Positions 16,266 through 26,760 of a stretch of DNA of 64,000 nucleotides are shown here, in pieces. Under the pieces are notes generated by a model. The model saw nothing but the letters and a program-made list of their open reading frames with translations. It was not told the origin of the DNA and searched no databases. The translations under genes were made by a program, and so were the position numbers. Position 1 is the first letter of the stretch. Every line of letters starts with the position of its first letter. The DNA is from Glandiceps talaboti (Eukaryota; Hemichordata; Enteropneusta; Spengelidae), in contig NC_135551.1 in assembly GCF_964340395.1 (NCBI RefSeq), positions 23,752,003-23,816,002 of the forward strand, read 5' to 3'.

Positions 16266-16754
16266 TCAGATTATTCGAACTCTCACTTTTGAAGTGGATT
16301 TTCTTTTCGCTTCGCTTTCATGTTCTATTTTTGTTTGAAAGCGGCTTTCGATGATGACTGCAATGATTAACATGATTATGACGAATGTTGGACGACCAAC
16401 AGCAGCGAAGACGAACTTGAACTTGTTGACCGATGTAGTGAAAGTCGAACAACTTTTTACCATAGAGTCATCGTTAAGGATAGATTTTACACAAGTTTCG
16501 TACATTGTCCAGTAGTCTAATCCATTCAGGTCGTATGAGATTGTACTTGTGTCATCTATAGTTACTTGATTAGAGCCATACACCAACTCATATTTTGTAA
16601 TGTTTTCGGGCGAGGCTGGGAGAGTCCACGACACAGTAGCAGACGAGGTCGTAATGGCTGATATTACTATGTCTGTGACAGCAGAATTACTAGATGACGT
16701 AGCAATGGAAGTAACGCAGTAAATGATGAAAACGATAAGTTGTGTTGCCGCCAT
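16266..16754 (-). CDS. Small single-FN3-domain type I membrane protein (copy 2)
   Basis: 162 aa, intact paralogue of 2,648-3,139. Signal peptide to about residue 20, one FN3-like domain (VSWTLPASPENITKYELVYG is identical in both copies), transmembrane span about 112-135, basic tail ending RVRII. The signal peptide, the juxtamembrane stalk (SVNKFKFVFAAVGRPTF) and the cytoplasmic tail have changed more than the FN3 core. The 5' UTR acceptor (TTTCAG before ATCAAGTAATCAACG) is conserved. Both copies being open argues that they are expressed genes and not passive duplicates. Confidence 0.75.
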   Translation of the reverse strand: MAATQLIVFIIYCVTSIATSSSNSAVTDIVISAITTSSATVSWTLPASPENITKYELVYGSNQVTIDDTSTISYDLNGLDYWTMYETCVKSILNDDSMVKSCSTFTTSVNKFKFVFAAVGRPTFVIIMLIIAVIIESRFQTKIEHESEAKRKSTSKVRVRII

Positions 16755-16816
16755 CGTTGATTACTTGATCTGAAATGGAGAAATAATTCAAGAAAATTAC
16801 ATTGATCTCAAAAAAC

Positions 16817-16887
<71 letters not shown>
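16817..16887. repeat. (GACA)n microsatellite
   Basis: A pure tetranucleotide tract just upstream of FN3 copy 2; the (GA)n part found in the other two copies is absent. Confidence 0.98.
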
Positions 16888-18240
16888 CCAACGATATCAA
16901 AGTCCCTAAAACTTCTGATTTTAGCCGTTTATATTAAGTATCCTTCACACCATACAAAACTTGTGAAGTACATAGCTATCAACGTCTCTGATTTCCCAGC
17001 CACGTGGAAGGCGTGTATACTAACGAGCCTTCCATTATCAATTCAATGAACTGGTACCTTCGTCATTTCTACAGCAGTACTAGTGCTTGTTCTCTATTGT
17101 GTGAAAACCAACAAAGTTCGACATGTATAAACAGCGCCATATCTGAACCCAAAAACAATAATTACAAATTCTTCAAATTGTTCTTTCTCTTCCAAGGCTT
17201 TTCGTCTCAAGCCGTAAAAATGAAAATTCGTGTAATTTGAAGTAAAATATATAGGTTTTACTTCATTTTAGAGTCGATGGCGACATACTAGTATGTTATA
17301 GTAAGAAATCCTAGGTGAAAATAGTGGTGAAATGTATGATATAGCATGACATTTGCAAATAAACGTAAAGATAGATGTATAAGTGTAAGCCGTTCTTTTC
17401 CGAATGTGGGATTTACAAAATAAGATTGCTGACGTCATTAGCGATTTTAGATCATATACATAACATGTAAGTGATGTTCGGTATTCATGAACCTAAAGTT
17501 GCCATATATTGCAACGTGAACTATAGAGTAATCTATGTGTAGTAGCAACACTGTGCTATAATAGAAAAGAGAACTGGTCATTTACTGTAATTTATTGTAC
17601 GACTGTGAATGACAGTGCTGTTATATAATATCTTGCACGTTTGAAACACAGACTTGTGTGTGATTTAAATAACGAAGAATACCCCCCCACCCCCCTCTTT
17701 TTGTTTTATATAAGTTTTGTACCCAGTCGGGACAATGCGGTCTTTGCTACTTAATTGCTCCGTTATTATGTAAACATACATTGCCATCGTATATGCATAC
17801 CTGATGCAAATCGTGGTTAAGTCAACAGTAGCTGTTTACTCTTAGTTAAGTTTTATGCCCTTGACGTATGCCTTCTTGAAGTTGGTAGTGTCTACAGTCT
17901 GTACTAGACTTGTTTGGTTCAAAACTTGTATACGTGGTTAGACCCACGTCCGTCTCCTGGAAGCACATACAATAAAAAAAACATAATTTGTTTTGATTAT
18001 TGAACTAACAAACAAACAAACACCATGCCCTCGATTCACTATTCATACACCGCTCTATACTAATGCCTGGTGCCGTTAATATTGCGGTCGAAAATCTCTA
18101 TAAACTTAATTTTACGTTTACGGGTGTACAATTACACCACTCAATATGCTACGTTGACCCAGTTCGGTCGACAGTCAATTCCTTTGTTACCTGTACTGGT
18201 AGTATGTTGCCATAACACGACTCACTAAATGCAATAGGAG
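16888..18240. other. Non-coding part of unit A', upstream of FN3 copy 2
   Basis: Conserved with 3,720-5,000 of unit A. No convincing exon; a 5' UTR exon of the FN3 gene is expected here on the minus strand. Confidence 0.5.
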
Positions 18241-18314
18241 TTGGATTTTGTACATATTACCTGTTTATAAAGCCTTGTTTCGGTCCATTGGTATTCTTTT
18301 ACGTTACAGCAGAG

Positions 18315-18435
18315 ATTTTGATCGAAATTTGGAAGAATAACTTGTCGTACGAGTATCAGAATAAACCGGATTTCGACACGGAAACGTGTACGAATGATTG
18401 TGACGTTAATTTGGCGTTCACTGTTGTCGTATAGT
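18315..18435 (+). CDS. Candidate terminal coding exon (unit A')
   Basis: Paralogue of 5,081-5,206. The acceptor-like GTTACAG, frame, length and TAG stop are conserved, while the last residues differ (CDVNLAFTVVV here). A 27-bp diverged segment near the end differs without breaking the frame. No upstream partner exon identified. Confidence 0.3.
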
Positions 18436-19302
18436 ATGGTATATATGAATAATTGGGGTCATATACAGGCAACTCACAATACTTGAACAGTTTTAGCGAA
18501 CAAAAGTCCACAGTCACCTATAAATTACAGTACAATATTAATAAGGTCAGCAATATTTAATAGAAAGTTATAGCGGCGATTTTAAATTGTGATCAGTCTT
18601 AATTACCTTATATGCAGACATTCACCAGCACTCTCCTTCTTCAGTTCATATGTCACTGCAAATTATGGTTGGTTAGAAACACATTGCATGAGTTTCATGT
18701 ACAAGGTCATACATCTATAAATAAATTTCTCTCAAAAGTGGTATTCAGCGCATGTCAAATGTGACAGGCCTTGTATTGTCACATGACAGTCTGTGTGCAA
18801 TAACCGTGGATTTGATTTTTTTCCCCTAATAGCTGTAGACCATATACGAAATCGCTAGCTAGAGTACGGAGTACTCTCTCCCCGAAATTACAGCATCCAG
18901 TTAGTCCCCAGGTTGACTAACGAAGTATCGGAAACTCTCCCCTTTTTATACACTAAAACCCCGCCAAAATTAAGCTAATGAACTACAAATAAGACTTTAA
19001 TATGTTACGAGGCCGTATTCCATGTTTGGGAATAGCGGGAAAATATACCCCATGTGACCTGCCGACGTGGCTGAAGGTTACCGTGTGTTTACTCCCGGTC
19101 AAACTCCACGTAGTAATTACTGTCTGTAGGAAACAACGGAAAAAACCTAACGCTATATACTTGGCTTAGGATAACATCCGACCGCCACACTATGGCCAGT
19201 CTCAAGTCACCAAACTCCTCGCAACGTCAAGATCTTCAACTTGTATTCACCCAATATACAAAGTGATACATAACATGTAAACCCACCTTTTTACCTTATG
19301 TA

Positions 19303-19730
19303 AGGAAGGTTTTATATTTGGGATGAAGAGTGTGTGTGTGTGTGTGTGTCTGTGTGTCTCTGTGTGTGCGTGTCTGTATCACCATTTCCGAACAAACGGC
19401 TGCATCAATTCGAACAAAATTTGATAGACATGTTTGTAGGGTAATGGCAAGAACTGATTAGGTTTTGGTAATAATCCGATGAATGTTAATGACCAATTTG
19501 AGTAATTAATCGATCAAACTAGTATAAAGTTGGCATCAGCATTATCTTGAACGTTATATTGAGCGTCAAATGGCCTCAGATCCGAAGACACCGGACGGAC
19601 TCAAACCTGAGATAATACCGTTGAGACTACAGGGATGGATTCTGCTTCACTACCGTCGGGTGTATTCGGTTTGAGGCTATCTGACACTCAATATGACGCT
19701 ACCTGAATCTGATGCCAACTTTATACTTGT
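19303..19730. mobile_element. Foldback (MITE-like) element with its left flank, copy 2
   Basis: The core (19,518-19,730) folds almost completely: the left arm (AGTATAAAGTTGGCATCAG, then TTATATTGAGCGTCA and GGCCTCAGATCCGAAGACACC) is mirrored by the right arm ending in CTGATGCCAACTTTATACT. Inverted similarity reaches about 100 bp per arm. The left flank includes a (TG)n and matches 6,590-6,840. Confidence 0.7.
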
Positions 19731-20090
19731 GCTCTACACTGAGAAAGACTCTGTTTTCAGGGGTTCCGTGCCAACCTTACAGGACACACATGAGTACTAG
19801 TCATTGAGCCACTATGCTGTCGCTTGTGGGTGATGTGCAAGCTGTTAAACAAAAAATGTAAGTGCATAAAATAAACCATAAACAAATAGCTATAAATAAA
19901 CATTCAAATATAACATAAACTCTGTCTCTTGGTACATCCAATACATATGGTATGGTGTCACAACACTGCGCCATGGCCACCTTTAAGCAACAGTTATTTG
20001 TTAGAAAATTGACTTCTCGCTATTGCACGCCACGAGTTGCATTGTGTCATCTTTTGGTACACAAACTTGCATGTGTAGCTGTACATGTAA

Positions 20091-20105
20091 CACATAAGAA
20101 ATGAA
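20091..20105 (+). repeat. Left target-site duplication of the Tx1-type LINE
   Basis: CACATAAGAAATGAA, identical to 25,167-25,181. Two preceding A residues also match but are ambiguous with the poly(A) tail. Confidence 0.92.
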
Positions 20106-20355
20106 TAGCTACTGGCATATTGTATAACAAACATTCAACCAAGGGCGCTCTGTTCTGTAATCTAAGGAAGCAGTCATCAGATCGCTCTAGTTTTTCGGAC
20201 ACTTTTTTCACAGTTGTAAGTGAAATTTACTTCGTAAGAGTTGTTATATGTATCGTAGAACTGTTTCTCTTGTTTACTGAGGCCTAATTGACTACATTTG
20301 GCGGTCAGAAGACGAGAATTAGTTTCATTTGGATTTGACGTGTTGTCGTGCAGCA

Positions 20356-21483
20356 ATGGCGCAGGCTACATTCGCCCAGGTGGTGTCAAACAAGCAGAAT
20401 TCCACCTCGGATGACGAACACAAGCCGCCTGTTTTGCCTGTCTTCCTGAAACAGTCTGATGTAATACCAATTGGCAGTATGCAATGGCTTCACGGTGAGG
20501 AAATTATAACTGCGATTGCAGAAGTAATAACAATGCAAAGTTTAGAAGGTTTACAGAGAATAAGAGGCTTGTGGAGAATTTATCTGAACGATCAAGCAGA
20601 TAGAACAATACTTGTTCAACACGGGCTTAATCTACGAGGTAAAGCAATCGAACTTTGGGATAAAAATCCGTACCGAAGAGAAGTTAATGAGAACTGGGTA
20701 AGATTAGTTATCAAAGATATACCCCTTTCTGTTGATGACGGTGTTATCGTCGACAAGCTCGGCATTGCAGGATGCAAAGTGAAAACAGACATAACACGGT
20801 TAAAATGGAGGCTAAATGGAAAACTAACGGATATATTTAATGGTGACAGAGATGTCTTTATTGAAAAGCCAACGAATCAGTTGCCTAGCATTCTTAAAGT
20901 CGGAATATTCTCGGCAAAGATAGTGTGTCGGCAACTTCAAGATATTGCAAATAAGCAAATTACATGCAACAACTGTCTAGAAGTAGGCCACAGCAGGCAA
21001 GTGTGTACCAAGCCATTGAAATGCAAGAAATGTAGTGGTGAGGGACATATGGCGATGGAATGTGTCAAGGTAAATGAAGGAAAGAAAGCGGTGAAAGAAG
21101 CACAGCTGCCTTCAATGTCAGATATGGAGATCGGAGACGGGTCGTTAGCAACAACATCGAAGGCAGGAGTAAAAGAAGACCGGAAAGCTCAAACTTCGAT
21201 AATGACCTACCTCCGAGACAGTAAGGAAATACAGCAAAGACGAGGAATGCAGAAAGAAGAGACGACGATATTGAGTGAAGAGAATGAGACGGAATGTGGA
21301 GATAGTGAAGCGACCGAAACAGACGACAGCATTTGTCAACAGTACAACACCACAAAGGAAAAAGTGTCGGACTTATCACCAGAATCTCCGACGATACTGT
21401 CGGTACATCATAGCGGTGACTCAAGACGGAAGAAGAAAAGAAAGAGAAAATGTCGAAATAAGTCCGGCTCCAAATATCGCTAA
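20356..21483 (+). CDS. LINE ORF1, zinc-knuckle nucleic-acid-binding protein
   Basis: 375 aa from the ATG at 20,356 (context GCAGCAATGGC; the open frame extends 27 nt upstream only through a non-ATG codon). The N-terminal half resembles the RRM-like ORF1 region of Tx1/L1 elements (GLWRIYLNDQADRTILVQHG, VRLVIKDIPLSVDD). Two CCHC knuckles follow at about residues 213-243: CNNCLEVGHSRQVC and CKKCSGEGHMAMEC. The C-terminus is acidic and then very basic (RRKKKRKRKCRNK). ORF1 proteins coat element RNA as a chaperone. The stop TAA overlaps the ORF2 start as TAATG, which suggests coupled translation. Confidence 0.88.
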   Translation: MAQATFAQVVSNKQNSTSDDEHKPPVLPVFLKQSDVIPIGSMQWLHGEEIITAIAEVITMQSLEGLQRIRGLWRIYLNDQADRTILVQHGLNLRGKAIELWDKNPYRREVNENWVRLVIKDIPLSVDDGVIVDKLGIAGCKVKTDITRLKWRLNGKLTDIFNGDRDVFIEKPTNQLPSILKVGIFSAKIVCRQLQDIANKQITCNNCLEVGHSRQVCTKPLKCKKCSGEGHMAMECVKVNEGKKAVKEAQLPSMSDMEIGDGSLATTSKAGVKEDRKAQTSIMTYLRDSKEIQQRRGMQKEETTILSEENETECGDSEATETDDSICQQYNTTKEKVSDLSPESPTILSVHHSGDSRRKKKRKRKCRNKSGSKYR

Positions 21484-24400
21484 TGAACAATTTCAAGATT
21501 TTAACCCTGAACACCAGGGGTTTGAACGATAGAAATAAGAGAAAGTGTGTACAGCAATGGATCAAACATCAAAAAGCTAACATTGTAGTTTTACAAGAAG
21601 TTCATATTGAGAATATTAATGCCGTGAGATGGGGGTTAAATATGAGTGGGAAAATTTATTATTCGAAAGGGGATTGCTATTCCAGGGGAACAGCAATTTG
21701 GATTGATAACCATTTAAGTTTTAAAGTTGAAAATGTTACAGTTGATGACGATGGGAGAATTGTAATCGTTAATGGTCATCAAGACACTTTAAAACTGTCA
21801 ATTTGTGCGGTTTATGCACCGAATAATGTAAATGAAAGAAAAGAATTTTTCAATAAGTTGAGTAAGCTCCTTGAGGAGAAGTGTACATATGAAAATATTG
21901 TGATTGCCGGGGACTTTAACTGTGCAATGAATAACCACATAGACAGGTTACCCAGCAGGAAAAATCAGAATGACAGTTCTGTTAATGCATTACGTAATAT
22001 TGTCAGCCAGTTTCAGCTCGTAGATACTTGGAGGAATTACCACCCAGACAATAGACAATTTACATGGCGCAGACTTCAACCATCGCCAATTCACAGTCGG
22101 ATTGATTATATATTCATGTCTAAACATCTGTTGTCTAAAGTGAGTAAAGTAGATATCAGACCAGCCGTAAAGACAGATCACATGGCAGTTTTTGTAGAAA
22201 TAAAAGCACAGTCGGAAAAAAGAGGGCCAGGAGTATGGAAATTTAATAACAAGCTACTACAAAGAGACAACTTCATAAATAGTGTAAAGAAAATAATTCG
22301 AGATTTCAAGCAGAAAGTTTTCACAGACAAGAGAACACATTGGGACATGCTCAAAAAAAGTATTAAAGAACATACACTAGGGACAACAAGAAACGCTACA
22401 AAGAACTGTAATAATGACATTTTGAAGCTTGAAAGGCGAATACGTGAACAGGAAAAGGAAATGATACAAAATCCAACAGACGACAATATACAGAATTATG
22501 CGAAAACCAAACAGGAGCTAAATGACATATACGAAGTACTAGCAGCGGGAGCACAGATACGGTCACGAGCAAAGTGGATAGAAAAGGGTGAAAGAAGTAC
22601 AAAATACTTCCTCAGCTTGGAAAAGCACAATGCCGTAAAGAAAGAAATGAAAGAAGTTTTAAATGAAGAAGGCAAAAAAGTCACAGATACAAAAGATGTG
22701 TTAAATACGCAAAAGAAATTTTACCAAAAACTCTACCAACAAAAAGAAACGGAAATGAATTTACGCGTTTTTCTTGGCAATACTCCGATTCCTCAGCTAA
22801 CTGAAACAGACAAAGGTATCTGCAATGGTTTATTGACAGAGAATGAGTGTTTTGCGGCGTTGAAAAAAATGGCGGGAAACAAATCTCCGGGCACTGATGG
22901 ATTAACTACAGAATTTTATCGCTTCTTTTGGAATGATTTGAAATCTTTGCTCGTCGCCTCCCTAAATGAAGCTTGGGAAGTTGGTGAGCTGTCAGTATCT
23001 CAAAGGAGAGGAATGATCTCCTTATTGTTTAAAAAAGGAGCAGAAAATGACCTGAATAACTGGAGACCTGTTACTCTGTTGAATATTGACTATAAGATCG
23101 CAACTAAAGCCTTGTCGAACAGACTAAAGCAAGTGCTGCCCTCGATCATTCACAGCGATCAGACTGGTTATTTGAAAGGCAGGTATCTTGGCGAAAATAT
23201 TCGACTGATATCTGATATCCTTCATTTTACTAAGAAGAGAAAGATGAAGGGTGCCATTTTATTTGTAGATTACAATAAAGCGTTTGACAGTGTAAATTGG
23301 GATTTTATGTTTCAAGTGTTGGAAAAATTTAATTTTGATACAAGCTTTATACAGTGGATCAAAACACTTTACATGAATATTACAAGTAGTATTAGTTATA
23401 AGGGTTGGAATACGGATTATTTTTCACTTCAGAGAGGGGTACGACAGGGTTGCCCACTCTCCGCATTGTTGTTTTTACTTGTAATAGAGGTACTTGCATG
23501 TAAGATTCGACATGACAGGTTAATTAAGGGTATAAAGCTACCAAATGATAGTAATGCAAAAATATCCCTGCTGGCGGATGACACTACAATTTTTGTTGAG
23601 GACAAGGGGTCTGTTGATGAAGTGCTAAAAGTAATGAGTGATTTTAATAAGTGTAGTGGGTTGCAGATGAACGCTAATAAAACAAAAGCAATGTGGATTG
23701 GGATAGATAGGGAGTGTACCGAAAGGATTGGGGACATTACATGGACAAACGAACCTATTAAGACGTTGGGTGTATACTTTGGTTATGATATTGATAAATG
23801 TCTGACTTTGAATTGGGAAGGAAAAATTAAGAAACTAGAAAGGACGCTTAATAGCTGGGCAAGGAGAGATCTCACCATTTATGGTCGAGTGTTAATTGTT
23901 AAAGTGTTGGCAATATCTCAAATACAGTTTTTGGCTACAGTGATTGGTATACCCGATGTAGTCAGGGTGAAAATACAGACGCTTATTGACAATTTCACAA
24001 AAAGAAGACGTCCTTTTAAAACTCGTATCCTCGAGTGCTCTTACGACAAAGGTGGTATTAAGTATGTGAATCTCACTAATCATTTGAAAGCTATTTGGGC
24101 AATGTGGGTAAAACGGCTTGTAATGGGAAAAGGGAAAACCTGGACTGCGATCCCATGGATGTATTTTCAGCTTGACCGTTTGACGGACGTATTCCATCAA
24201 AATAATGAATGGAAAAAACTGCACAGTAATATACAGACACAATTACCTTTCTTTTATGTAAATGTTTTGAACTCCTGGTTTGTAGTTAGTCATAGAGTTT
24301 TGGGTAAGACATTTTTACGCAATTGGTCGGCTAGATACAGAATATTTTATAATTCTTGTGAAACCGATCTGGACACAGAATATGGTATTTGGAGAAACTC

Positions 24401-25043
24401 TGAATTTATACCCCTGGCAAGAATTTCGTCAAGATTGGTACGTCAGCTGCTTTTAAATGACTCTCAACACATTGATAAGTTACAGAAATGGTTTTTGTCC
24501 CTTCATGTAGGTCATTTGCATAACAATGTCAATACTGACCTTGTATGGAAAAGTGTGTACACATTAACTAGAGAACTGAAACTGCGTGAATTCCAATGGA
24601 AACTGCTTCATCGCATCATACCTTGTAACAAGTACTTATTTTATTGGAAGAAAGTCGATTTTATGACATGTAAATTTTGCGCAAATGTTGAATCTTTAGA
24701 ACACAGATACCTTGAGTGTGATCAAGTAAGAGGTATGTGGCATCGAATCTCAGCAGCGTTGACGCACTATTTGCATAAGAATGTACAGTTATCAAGCACA
24801 GATATAATTTTCAACTGTCAATTTAAAGAATTTGGAGATATATTTACAGATGAAGAAGGCGTTGTTAAGCTTTTGGTATTAATAGGGAAATGGTCTATTC
24901 ATAAGTATTGGACGTCTGAAACAACTATTCCTTTGATTCGCATGTTGAAGCTTGAATTTAACTCGAGGTATAAAATTGAGAAAGAAATGAATGCAAATGT
25001 AAGAAAGCTGGAGGCGTTTGAGAGACTGTTAAATCTTATTTAA
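21483..25043 (+). CDS. LINE ORF2, endonuclease-reverse transcriptase
   Basis: 1,186 aa, uninterrupted. Residues 1-240 are an APE-type endonuclease: LNTRGLN, LQEVHI (catalytic Glu39), YAPNN, IAGDFNC, SRIDYIF and KTDHMAVF. The linker 260-440 is charged and helical. RT motifs: NKSPGTDGLTTEFY, NNWRPVTLLNIDYKIA, GYLKGRYLGENIR, FVDYNKAFDS (Asp596), GVRQGCPLSALLF and LLADDTTIF (Asp699/Asp700). A C-terminal Cys/His cluster, CKFC-x-EHRYLEC, lies near 1,063-1,079. All catalytic residues I can check are present, so the protein may be active. It nicks target DNA and primes cDNA synthesis from the 3' end of its RNA. Confidence 0.95.
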   Translation: MNNFKILTLNTRGLNDRNKRKCVQQWIKHQKANIVVLQEVHIENINAVRWGLNMSGKIYYSKGDCYSRGTAIWIDNHLSFKVENVTVDDDGRIVIVNGHQDTLKLSICAVYAPNNVNERKEFFNKLSKLLEEKCTYENIVIAGDFNCAMNNHIDRLPSRKNQNDSSVNALRNIVSQFQLVDTWRNYHPDNRQFTWRRLQPSPIHSRIDYIFMSKHLLSKVSKVDIRPAVKTDHMAVFVEIKAQSEKRGPGVWKFNNKLLQRDNFINSVKKIIRDFKQKVFTDKRTHWDMLKKSIKEHTLGTTRNATKNCNNDILKLERRIREQEKEMIQNPTDDNIQNYAKTKQELNDIYEVLAAGAQIRSRAKWIEKGERSTKYFLSLEKHNAVKKEMKEVLNEEGKKVTDTKDVLNTQKKFYQKLYQQKETEMNLRVFLGNTPIPQLTETDKGICNGLLTENECFAALKKMAGNKSPGTDGLTTEFYRFFWNDLKSLLVASLNEAWEVGELSVSQRRGMISLLFKKGAENDLNNWRPVTLLNIDYKIATKALSNRLKQVLPSIIHSDQTGYLKGRYLGENIRLISDILHFTKKRKMKGAILFVDYNKAFDSVNWDFMFQVLEKFNFDTSFIQWIKTLYMNITSSISYKGWNTDYFSLQRGVRQGCPLSALLFLLVIEVLACKIRHDRLIKGIKLPNDSNAKISLLADDTTIFVEDKGSVDEVLKVMSDFNKCSGLQMNANKTKAMWIGIDRECTERIGDITWTNEPIKTLGVYFGYDIDKCLTLNWEGKIKKLERTLNSWARRDLTIYGRVLIVKVLAISQIQFLATVIGIPDVVRVKIQTLIDNFTKRRRPFKTRILECSYDKGGIKYVNLTNHLKAIWAMWVKRLVMGKGKTWTAIPWMYFQLDRLTDVFHQNNEWKKLHSNIQTQLPFFYVNVLNSWFVVSHRVLGKTFLRNWSARYRIFYNSCETDLDTEYGIWRNSEFIPLARISSRLVRQLLLNDSQHIDKLQKWFLSLHVGHLHNNVNTDLVWKSVYTLTRELKLREFQWKLLHRIIPCNKYLFYWKKVDFMTCKFCANVESLEHRYLECDQVRGMWHRISAALTHYLHKNVQLSSTDIIFNCQFKEFGDIFTDEEGVVKLLVLIGKWSIHKYWTSETTIPLIRMLKLEFNSRYKIEKEMNANVRKLEAFERLLNLI

Positions 25044-25166
25044 TACTTGCTCCTGCATCTTTTTTTTTTTCATTTGACATGTATTGATTTGCAAGTAAGA
25101 CATTGTATCATTTACCCACTGGAATCAATTATTAATAATAATAATAAAAGACAAAAAAAAAAAAAA

Positions 25167-25181
25167 CACATAAGAAATGAA
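25167..25181 (+). repeat. Right target-site duplication of the Tx1-type LINE
   Basis: Identical to 20,091-20,105, directly after the A tract. Confidence 0.92.
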
Positions 25182-26190
25182 ATACCTTAAGATTTACTGG
25201 CTCTAAAATCTGTTCCTCCATTGACCTGAACATGTGGAATTGTGCACAAACATAACCAATTTAGGACACTTTGAAATAATGTGTGGCAAACACTGTGAGT
25301 GAAAGTGCCTGACCCAGCCTGTGTCTAGATATTGGATATTCAATGTCCATATGTATAGTTAGTCTAGTTCCTATACATTTTTGTACATATAATGTGCGGT
25401 ATTATGCTTTGAGAATAGAGTGTCTTTTGCAAGGACAAAAAGAGTGTTTCTTGTCAACAGATGGGGGGGTCATTGTGTTTTTTTATTTGTCAGAGGGGGG
25501 TTGGATTGTTTTGTGAATGAATTGCAGGGGGGGTCACTATATTTAAGTACAACATGAACAAAAAGTCACCGGCCCACCCCCGGCCGTAAAATCTGCTCAC
25601 TCCCTAACTTGAAATGTCATCAAGCCACCGGAATAAACACTGCTACTGTAGCTAGACAACCAAGAATGGACGTGTTCTTTGTACGAGCGCCCTCTTTTGT
25701 GGATAGCGATACACCTTTGTCTTTACAGGTCGGCTGCACGTCTTGGTCACTGGATTGACATGAAGCAAGCAGCACTATATGGCCTAATTTCAGTGCCGGG
25801 TATCGAGAATGTAGTTTTTATCGCTAAGTAGAATTATAATGTTGAGCTGTATCTGGTATATACGGACATTCCAGTCGACATCGCAATCATCAAACTGCAA
25901 TGTGAATTTATCAGATACTGTCCCAGTTCGCCTTTATAAGCTATCTTGAAATGTCCTTTAATTTCTAACATGGTGTCCCGAGCACAGTCTTCACACGGTT
26001 GTACAGATGAAATAGTGAAGGCAGTATATGGTGTAAGTATACCAATGTGTGGGCTACTATTTGACTTTTGAATAACCGTGGTCTAGATCTATATATATCG
26101 CACATACTCTGTCAATATTTATATTCGTTATGATACATTTGAAAATGACATCTATAGTCTCGATATTAAAATGTCCATATCCCAAAAATA
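25182..26190. other. Intergenic stretch without a recognised feature
   Basis: No exon found. It contains short G-rich runs (about 25,460-25,540), which may form structure, and nothing else I can name. Confidence 0.5.
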
Positions 26191-26275
26191 ATAAACTACT
26201 AGATACATAGATTTTGAATGAATGAATGAATGAATGAATGAATGAATGAACGAACGATGACGACGATGATGATGA

Positions 26276-26318
<43 letters not shown>

Positions 26319-26612
26319 AAGGAGAAGGAGGAAGCTGAGGGTTATGGTGGTAGTGTCGACATTTATGAAAATTGTGATCAAAGTACAGTGAATTAGGTGA
26401 TATGTAGGGAGAGGAGAGGAATTAAGAGGTAGGAGATGGAGAATTCAGAAAATAGGAGAAGAAAGAGAATATTCAGTGTAACGTTAACCTTACTGTATAT
26501 AATGGAATAATTCATAATGTTAAAATGAAATATAACATTAAGAACCCCTCTCTCTCTTTCTGTATATGTGTGTGTGTGTCTCTCTCTGTGTCTCTGTTTG
26601 TCTGTCTGTCTG

Positions 26613-26685
<73 letters not shown>

Positions 26686-26760
26686 CGCTCGCTCCCTCTC
26701 CACTCGTCACCACAGCATGTCCGTGTAGACGACCTTTTTAGTTGATCCAAGCTTACAAGG
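26190..26760. repeat. Dispersed copy of the 5,800-6,255 segment
   Basis: (GAAT)n at 26,216-26,250, (GTT)n at about 26,278-26,316, a shared stretch containing AGGGTTATGGTGGT, then (TC)n at about 26,618-26,682 and a CGACCTTTTTAGT segment, in the same order as at 5,800-6,255. Confidence 0.85.

Larger units (their letters stand above)
20106..25166 (+). mobile_element. Apparently full-length Tx1/L1-group LINE
   Basis: About 5.06 kb: a 250-bp 5' UTR, ORF1, ORF2, an 120-bp 3' region with (TAA)n and AATAAA at 25,143, and a terminal A tract (25,153-25,166). A perfect 15-bp target-site duplication and two uninterrupted ORFs show a recent insertion. The domain layout (zinc-knuckle ORF1; endonuclease plus RT ORF2 with NWRPVTLLN and LADDTTIF motifs) fits the Tx1/L1 group. 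Tx1-like families often choose specific targets; nothing obvious marks this target. Confidence 0.9.

Noticed and set aside
21065-21565. 166-codon minus-strand frame and other frames antisense to the LINE
   Set aside because: Shadows of ORF1 and ORF2, which have clear domain motifs.
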